In this document: positions 37,966 to 40,829 of the stretch, one piece after another
Layout: each line of letters opens with the position of its first letter
Position numbering within the stretch: the stretch's first letter is position 1
NCBI RefSeq assembly: GCF_005870025.1
Contig: NZ_VATA01000057.1
Coordinates: 1-40,829 of the forward strand
Direction of reading: 5' to 3'
Source: Poseidonocella sp. HB161398
GTDB taxonomy: Bacteria; Pseudomonadota; Alphaproteobacteria; Rhodobacterales; Rhodobacteraceae
DNA: 40,829 nucleotides
Notes under the pieces: model-generated
Databases searched by the model: none
Seen by the model: only the letters and a program-made list of their open reading frames with translations
What the model was told of the DNA's origin: nothing
Made by a program: the position numbers and the translations under genes

Positions 37966-39042
37966 TCATTTCCCTTTTCCATTTTTCAAGGGTTTTACAA
38001 TCTTGGCTTCCTGACGTTCCCGGAATTCCCTCAACACCTCCTGCCCGCTTGCCTTACGGTCTGCATATCGGCAGTAGTGCTCGACCATCTCGACCGACAT
38101 ACCGACCATGTCCGAGATCTGCTCGGCCGTATAACCGGCGAACCGAAGACGGATCACGGCGTTGGCTCGGAGACCGTGCGGGACCGCGCCCTCCAAGATC
38201 GGGTGCTTCTTCCGCTCCTTGTTGAAGACCTTCCACATCTGGTTGGGGCCAAACGGCTTGCCTTTGCTCTTGCCTTCCTCCTGCAGAAGATACGGGCCGG
38301 GGCGTCGCTCCCATGTCGCCATCTCGGCTTCCAGCTCCGGGAAGATCGGGCACCACGGCCTTACACCGGTCTTCTTCTGGGGAAGGCTGAACCCGCCATC
38401 GTCCTCGTCGTTCGGCCCGAGGCGCACCGCGTCACTGATCCGCTGACCGGTGTAGCGGCTGAGAAAGTACCAACGCCGCAGAACACCGGTGAAGTTCTCT
38501 TCGGCAAAGGCAAGCTGCTCGGGCGTCCACGGCGGATGCCCCTCGCCCTTCGCGAACCGATGCACGCCCTTGGTCGGATCGTGGATCATCAGCTCTACCG
38601 GCCCATTCGCCCAAGCACACATCGCCTTGAAAGCGTCGAGCGTGTTGTTCGCGGCGCCAGGCGTCTCCATCCCGATCTTGCGGATAAGGGCATCGACGTG
38701 CTTCGGCCTGATCTCGCTGGCCGGAAGGTTTTCCCACGCAGCGCGGATTGGCCTGAGATAACGTCGGTACTGGTCCTGCGTGCCCTCGCTCAGCTTCCGT
38801 TGCAGCGTCGGCCATGCAACCTCATAGGCGTCGATCAGAGCGCCAATCGTACCGGTCGGGGTCGGGCCGAACGTGCCCTGTGCCTGCCGAACCGCGTGCC
38901 AAAATTCCGGGGTCTGAGGGTCATTCGGCAGCCGGATCCGTTCGCCTGCATGAGGCGTGCCCCTGCCCTCCTGATAGTAGAAATACTCGCGACCGCCAGA
39001 CGTTACCTTATGGACATGCGGCGGGAGCGAAACCTTAGACAT
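37966..39042 (-). CDS. int: Tyrosine recombinase (integrase) of ssrA-integrated element
   Basis: 358 residues. The C-terminal catalytic domain has R201 (RYTGQRISDAVRL), Lys near 223-224 (PQKKTG), H289-x-x-R292 (PHGLRANAV) and nucleophile Y323 (EHYCRYAD). The position that is His or Trp in most members (GHS-type segment) reads GMS with Met315. An N-terminal SAM-like core-binding region covers about 65-165. It faces ssrA and starts about 30 bases beyond its end, the usual arrangement for an element integrated at that gene. Its start overlaps the preceding HTH gene by 8 bases. Confidence 0.92.
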   Translation of the reverse strand: MSKVSLPPHVHKVTSGGREYFYYQEGRGTPHAGERIRLPNDPQTPEFWHAVRQAQGTFGPTPTGTIGALIDAYEVAWPTLQRKLSEGTQDQYRRYLRPIRAAWENLPASEIRPKHVDALIRKIGMETPGAANNTLDAFKAMCAWANGPVELMIHDPTKGVHRFAKGEGHPPWTPEQLAFAEENFTGVLRRWYFLSRYTGQRISDAVRLGPNDEDDGGFSLPQKKTGVRPWCPIFPELEAEMATWERRPGPYLLQEEGKSKGKPFGPNQMWKVFNKERKKHPILEGAVPHGLRANAVIRLRFAGYTAEQISDMVGMSVEMVEHYCRYADRKASGQEVLREFRERQEAKIVKPLKNGKGK

Positions 39043-39283
39043 TGTTGATCCCCGTCATGAAGGGATCTTCGCCGTCCGCACCCTTGGCGCCTGCGTCGAG
39101 ATACGAGACCACCTCAGCCCAGCACCAGCGAACAGCACCGCCACGCATAACCGGCGGCGGCAGCAACCCGCGCTTGACGTAGGAGTCCACGGTGGACTCG
39201 CTCATGTCGAGCTCTGCCGCCAAGGTTGCCTTGCCGGGATATGCCGGCGGGCGATCTCCGAAGATGGGCTTACGCTCTGCCAT
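39035..39283 (-). CDS. Excisionase-like / AlpA-type HTH protein
   Basis: 82 residues. A MerR/AlpA-like winged helix: KATLAAELDMSESTVDSYVKRGLLPPPVMRGGAVRWCWAEVVSYL. Small proteins of this form directly upstream of, and overlapping, an integrase gene usually act as recombination directionality factors or regulators. It overlaps int by 8 bases, so translation is coupled. Role is inferred from position. Confidence 0.75.
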   Translation of the reverse strand: MAERKPIFGDRPPAYPGKATLAAELDMSESTVDSYVKRGLLPPPVMRGGAVRWCWAEVVSYLDAGAKGADGEDPFMTGINNV

Positions 39284-39295
39284 CTGCCAGTTCTC

Positions 39296-39826
39296 CTAGT
39301 TCCCGTAGGTCTCGGCCAAGATCTCTTGCGGGTCGCGCCCGGGCTCGATCTTGGCGACGAGGCTGTTGAAGACTTCCGACACGTTGAGGGCCAACACCCC
39401 GCCCGCGTCGGAGATGTTCATGTGGTCACGAGGCTTCACCGTGTTCGCAAAGTTGCTTTTCCGAACCACCTTGCTGCCCTTGGGCGTGACCACCAACAGC
39501 GTCGGGTCGTGCCATTCTTCCCGGTAGGGCAAGCTCGGGTATCGGACCATCTCCGGCTCTTCTTCGTCAGCCGCGCCGAAATGAGCGAATTCCACCGCCA
39601 TTTCGAAGGCACGCGTGGCATTGATGCCAAACCCATCGATGAGAGCTTTCGCAGTCGCCATGTGCATCAGGGCGGGGAAGTCGCAGGTCTTGCGCTTGCC
39701 AGGGCTGCCACCGCCGACGACGGCTCCGCCGGGCAGATGCTTGTTCCACCACGTCTGGACGGCGCGGGGCTCGGCCTCAAGGACTTCGACCACTTTCGCC
39801 AAGGTGAATTTGTCTTCGTACATCAT
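39296..39826 (-). CDS. Unknown protein with N-terminal HTH-like segment
   Basis: 176 residues. The first ~35 (MMYEDKFTLAKVVEVLEAEPRAVQTWWNKHLPGGAVVGGGSPGKRKTCDF) resemble a MerR-type DNA-binding start. The middle (ALMHMATAKALIDGFGINATRAFEMAVEFAHF) is helical, and the end (ALNVSEVFNSLVAKIEPGRDPQEIL) is amphipathic. I do not recognise the family. GGAGA precedes ATG 39826. It belongs to the integrated element and is followed by the excisionase-like gene after 12 bases, so they form one operon with int. Two adjacent ATGs (39826, 39823) are possible starts. Confidence 0.65.
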   Translation of the reverse strand: MMYEDKFTLAKVVEVLEAEPRAVQTWWNKHLPGGAVVGGGSPGKRKTCDFPALMHMATAKALIDGFGINATRAFEMAVEFAHFGAADEEEPEMVRYPSLPYREEWHDPTLLVVTPKGSKVVRKSNFANTVKPRDHMNISDAGGVLALNVSEVFNSLVAKIEPGRDPQEILAETYGN

Positions 39827-39845
39827 GAGCCGATCTCCTATACAT

Positions 39846-39901
39846 AGAACGTAGCAGCGTCGTTTTTGGCTGGCAAGAAAAATACGACGCTCCTACGTTC
39901 T
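39846..39901. promoter_or_regulatory. 18-bp inverted repeat around promoter of the int operon
   Basis: Arms at 39846-39863 (AGAACGTAGCAGCGTCGT) and 39884-39901 are reverse complements with one mismatch, separated by 20 bases. Reading leftward, TTGCCA (39876-39871) and TACGTT (39853-39848) are spaced 17 bases, so the -35 lies in the loop and the -10 in one arm. Each arm is itself a partial dyad (ACG...CGT). This looks like a pair of repressor sites on the promoter of the leftward operon. Confidence 0.6.
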
Positions 39902-39922
39902 TTATTCGGCCCATCAACAGCC

Positions 39923-40159
39923 CTATTCCAGCGCCCCGGCCTTGCTCGCCATATCCAGCGCTTCCTCTACAAGGCGCTCGATGTGCTCGAACTGGCATTC
40001 CAAGGCGCGCATGCGGGAGCCCACGGGGACATCTGCAAGGTCACCATCGCAGGCGCTGCGGCCCACCAGGGCGAGATTTCCAATCTCGCAGAGGGCGTCG
40101 GACAGGGTGCGGGCGTTGGGCAAGGAGAAATCGTTCGCGCGGGCGCGGTCTTCGGTCAT
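39923..40159 (-). CDS. Small unknown protein of the integrated element
   Basis: 78 residues from ATG 40159 (MTEDRARANDFSLPNARTLSDALCEIGNLALVGRSACDGDLADVPVGSRMRALECQFEHIERLVEEALDMASKAGALE). The last ~30 residues could form a coiled coil. I see no known domain. The first operator of the divergent control region lies 25 bases upstream, so it is probably controlled with the XRE gene. Confidence 0.55.
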   Translation of the reverse strand: MTEDRARANDFSLPNARTLSDALCEIGNLALVGRSACDGDLADVPVGSRMRALECQFEHIERLVEEALDMASKAGALE

Positions 40160-40183
40160 TGATCTGTTCTCCGGTTGTGGTAT

Positions 40184-40237
40184 CAACAGTTTATGTTGCT
40201 ACTCTCGCCTCCCTCCACCAGTCAACAGAAAATGTTG
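40184..40237. promoter_or_regulatory. Paired operators in divergent region of XRE regulator
   Basis: Two near-identical 15-bp dyads: CAACAGTTTATGTTG (40184-40198) and CAACAGAAAATGTTG (40223-40237). Each is CAACA-N5-TGTTG. Their centres are 39 bases apart. They flank the start region between the leftward small gene and the rightward XRE gene, and the second ends 2 bases before the XRE start codon. Autorepression by the XRE protein is the simplest reading. Confidence 0.7.
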
Positions 40238-40239
40238 AA

Positions 40240-40464
40240 ATGACGCCTGCGCAGTGCCGTGCCGCTCGTGCACTTCTTGAAATGACACAGCCGAAGCTTG
40301 CGGAAGCGGCCGGCCTGGGGCTTTCGACGGTCGTTGATTTGGAGAAGAGTCGCAGGGTCGTTTCAAATCAGGCAATCGCAGCCATCCGCGCTGCCCTCGA
40401 AGCAGCCGGTGTCGAGTTCATCCCGGAGAATGGCGGCGGGGTAGGAGTAAGGCTTAAAAAATGA
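40240..40464 (+). CDS. XRE family HTH regulator
   Basis: 74 residues. A Cro/C1-type helix-turn-helix fills most of it: TPAQCRAARALLEMTQPKLAEAAGLGLSTVVDLEKSRRVVSNQAIAAIRAALEAAGVEF. ATG 40240 is chosen because the HTH begins at once and an operator dyad ends just before it; the longer frame from 40159 would be translated through both operators. There is almost no ribosome site, so the message may be leaderless or weakly translated. Its stop overlaps the next gene by 4 bases (ATGA). Confidence 0.85.
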   Translation: MTPAQCRAARALLEMTQPKLAEAAGLGLSTVVDLEKSRRVVSNQAIAAIRAALEAAGVEFIPENGGGVGVRLKK

Positions 40465-40736
40465 CTTTGAGCGACTTCTGGAACTTCCTCAAAAATATTT
40501 CCCCGGCATTTTCGCTAATTGCAATTTTCGTTGCCGTTCAGTCGTTCCGATTCAACAGCAATAAAAACTTACTTGACCTAAGAATATCTCTTTTGAAATC
40601 CTACCATAGAGCGAGAGTTGCAAGCAGACGAGCTGACGTTGAGCTGAGCAGCCAAACAAACCTTTTAAATAGGATAAAGCATTGGGAAGGAAGCAATCCA
40701 TTCTACTCAAAGAAGCCAGAATTTCAGGATCAACTC
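40461..40736 (+). CDS. Unknown AT-rich membrane-protein gene, 3' end removed by IS
   Basis: The first 92 codons before the IS. The N-terminus has one membrane helix (ISPAFSLIAIFVAVQSFRF), followed by a basic, Asn/Lys/Arg-rich cytoplasmic part (SLLKSYHRARVASRRADVELSSQ). Base composition is markedly AT-rich compared with everything else in the window, which suggests recent acquisition. It overlaps the XRE gene by 4 bases (ATGA), so the two are coupled. In-frame reading into the IS stops at 40763. No family is recognised. Confidence 0.65.
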
Positions 40737-40829
40737 GGCCTTGTTGCACAAATCGGGGGCTGAGCGCGGTTCCCCTTTCCCCGGACGGACTTATCCTACG
40801 GCCACAGTGACGGGTATGCCGAGCGCGGT
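40737..40829. mobile_element. IS end (IS5/IS903-like), right boundary
   Basis: Begins GGCCTTGTTGCACAAATC (40737-40754) and is the exact reverse complement of bases 1-93. Only the tip of the element is present. The nine bases next to it (GATCAACTC) differ from those next to the left copy (GGCCGGCAG), so the two are separate insertions, not the two sides of one. Confidence 0.8.

Noticed and set aside
40159-40239. Longer start of the XRE gene at 40159
   Set aside because: It would translate both operator dyads, and the added residues have no HTH character.

Overview
The window is a GC-rich (high-60s % GC by eye) chromosomal segment of an alphaproteobacterium, most likely a member of the Rhodobacteraceae. 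The evidence for this is a permuted two-piece tmRNA gene, a CckA phosphorelay kinase, a VPLPA-type C-terminal sorting signal, a PccR-like short-chain fatty acyl-CoA regulator next to propionyl-CoA carboxylase genes, an Irr/ICE-like operator in front of mbfA, and a small protein of the gene-transfer-agent (RcGTA) spike-base family. No species can be named from the sequence alone.

Both ends carry the same 93-bp insertion-sequence end in opposite orientations (1-93 and 40737-40829, exact reverse complements). Each ends in an 18-bp IS5/IS903-like terminal repeat. The segment is therefore bounded by two IS copies, and each cuts a gene: an RTX/PPC-domain secreted protein on the left and a small membrane protein on the right.

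Layout. 94-3.7 kb: truncated RTX protein, then rlmE, ppx and clpS. 3.7-7.4 kb: ClC-type chloride channel and, divergently, an ftsZ outside any visible division cluster. 7.5-11 kb: accessory stretch with a nonsense-interrupted gene, a VPLPA-CTERM surface protein, an AraC regulator and a secreted SMP-30-like protein. 11-20.3 kb: propionate module transcribed leftward (bioY, pccB, small lipoprotein, pccA, second lipoprotein, methylmalonyl-CoA mutase), with its likely regulator pccR divergent from bioY and three TTGCGAA repeats between them. 20.3-26.5 kb: TPR-sulfotransferase, GTA-type spike-base protein, cckA and rsmB. 26.5-28.5 kb: rpsB-tsf. 28.7-31.3 kb: psuK-psuG and a DUF502 membrane protein. 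31.4-37.4 kb: cfa, phrB, a DinB-family protein, mbfA with an Irr-type operator, and a sodium:alanine symporter.

At 37.6-37.9 kb lies ssrA (permuted tmRNA, tag ANNNRAPMALAA). Directly downstream an integrated element begins: tyrosine recombinase, overlapping excisionase-like HTH protein, two small unknown proteins, a divergent control region with paired operators, an XRE regulator and an overlapping AT-rich membrane-protein gene cut by the right-hand IS. Base composition falls sharply towards this end.

The clearest functional units are the biotin/propionyl-CoA/B12 module under a PccR-like regulator, the iron-regulated mbfA, and the ssrA-integrated element. The element is the least explained part of the window and the best candidate for something undescribed, but its cargo lies beyond the right edge.
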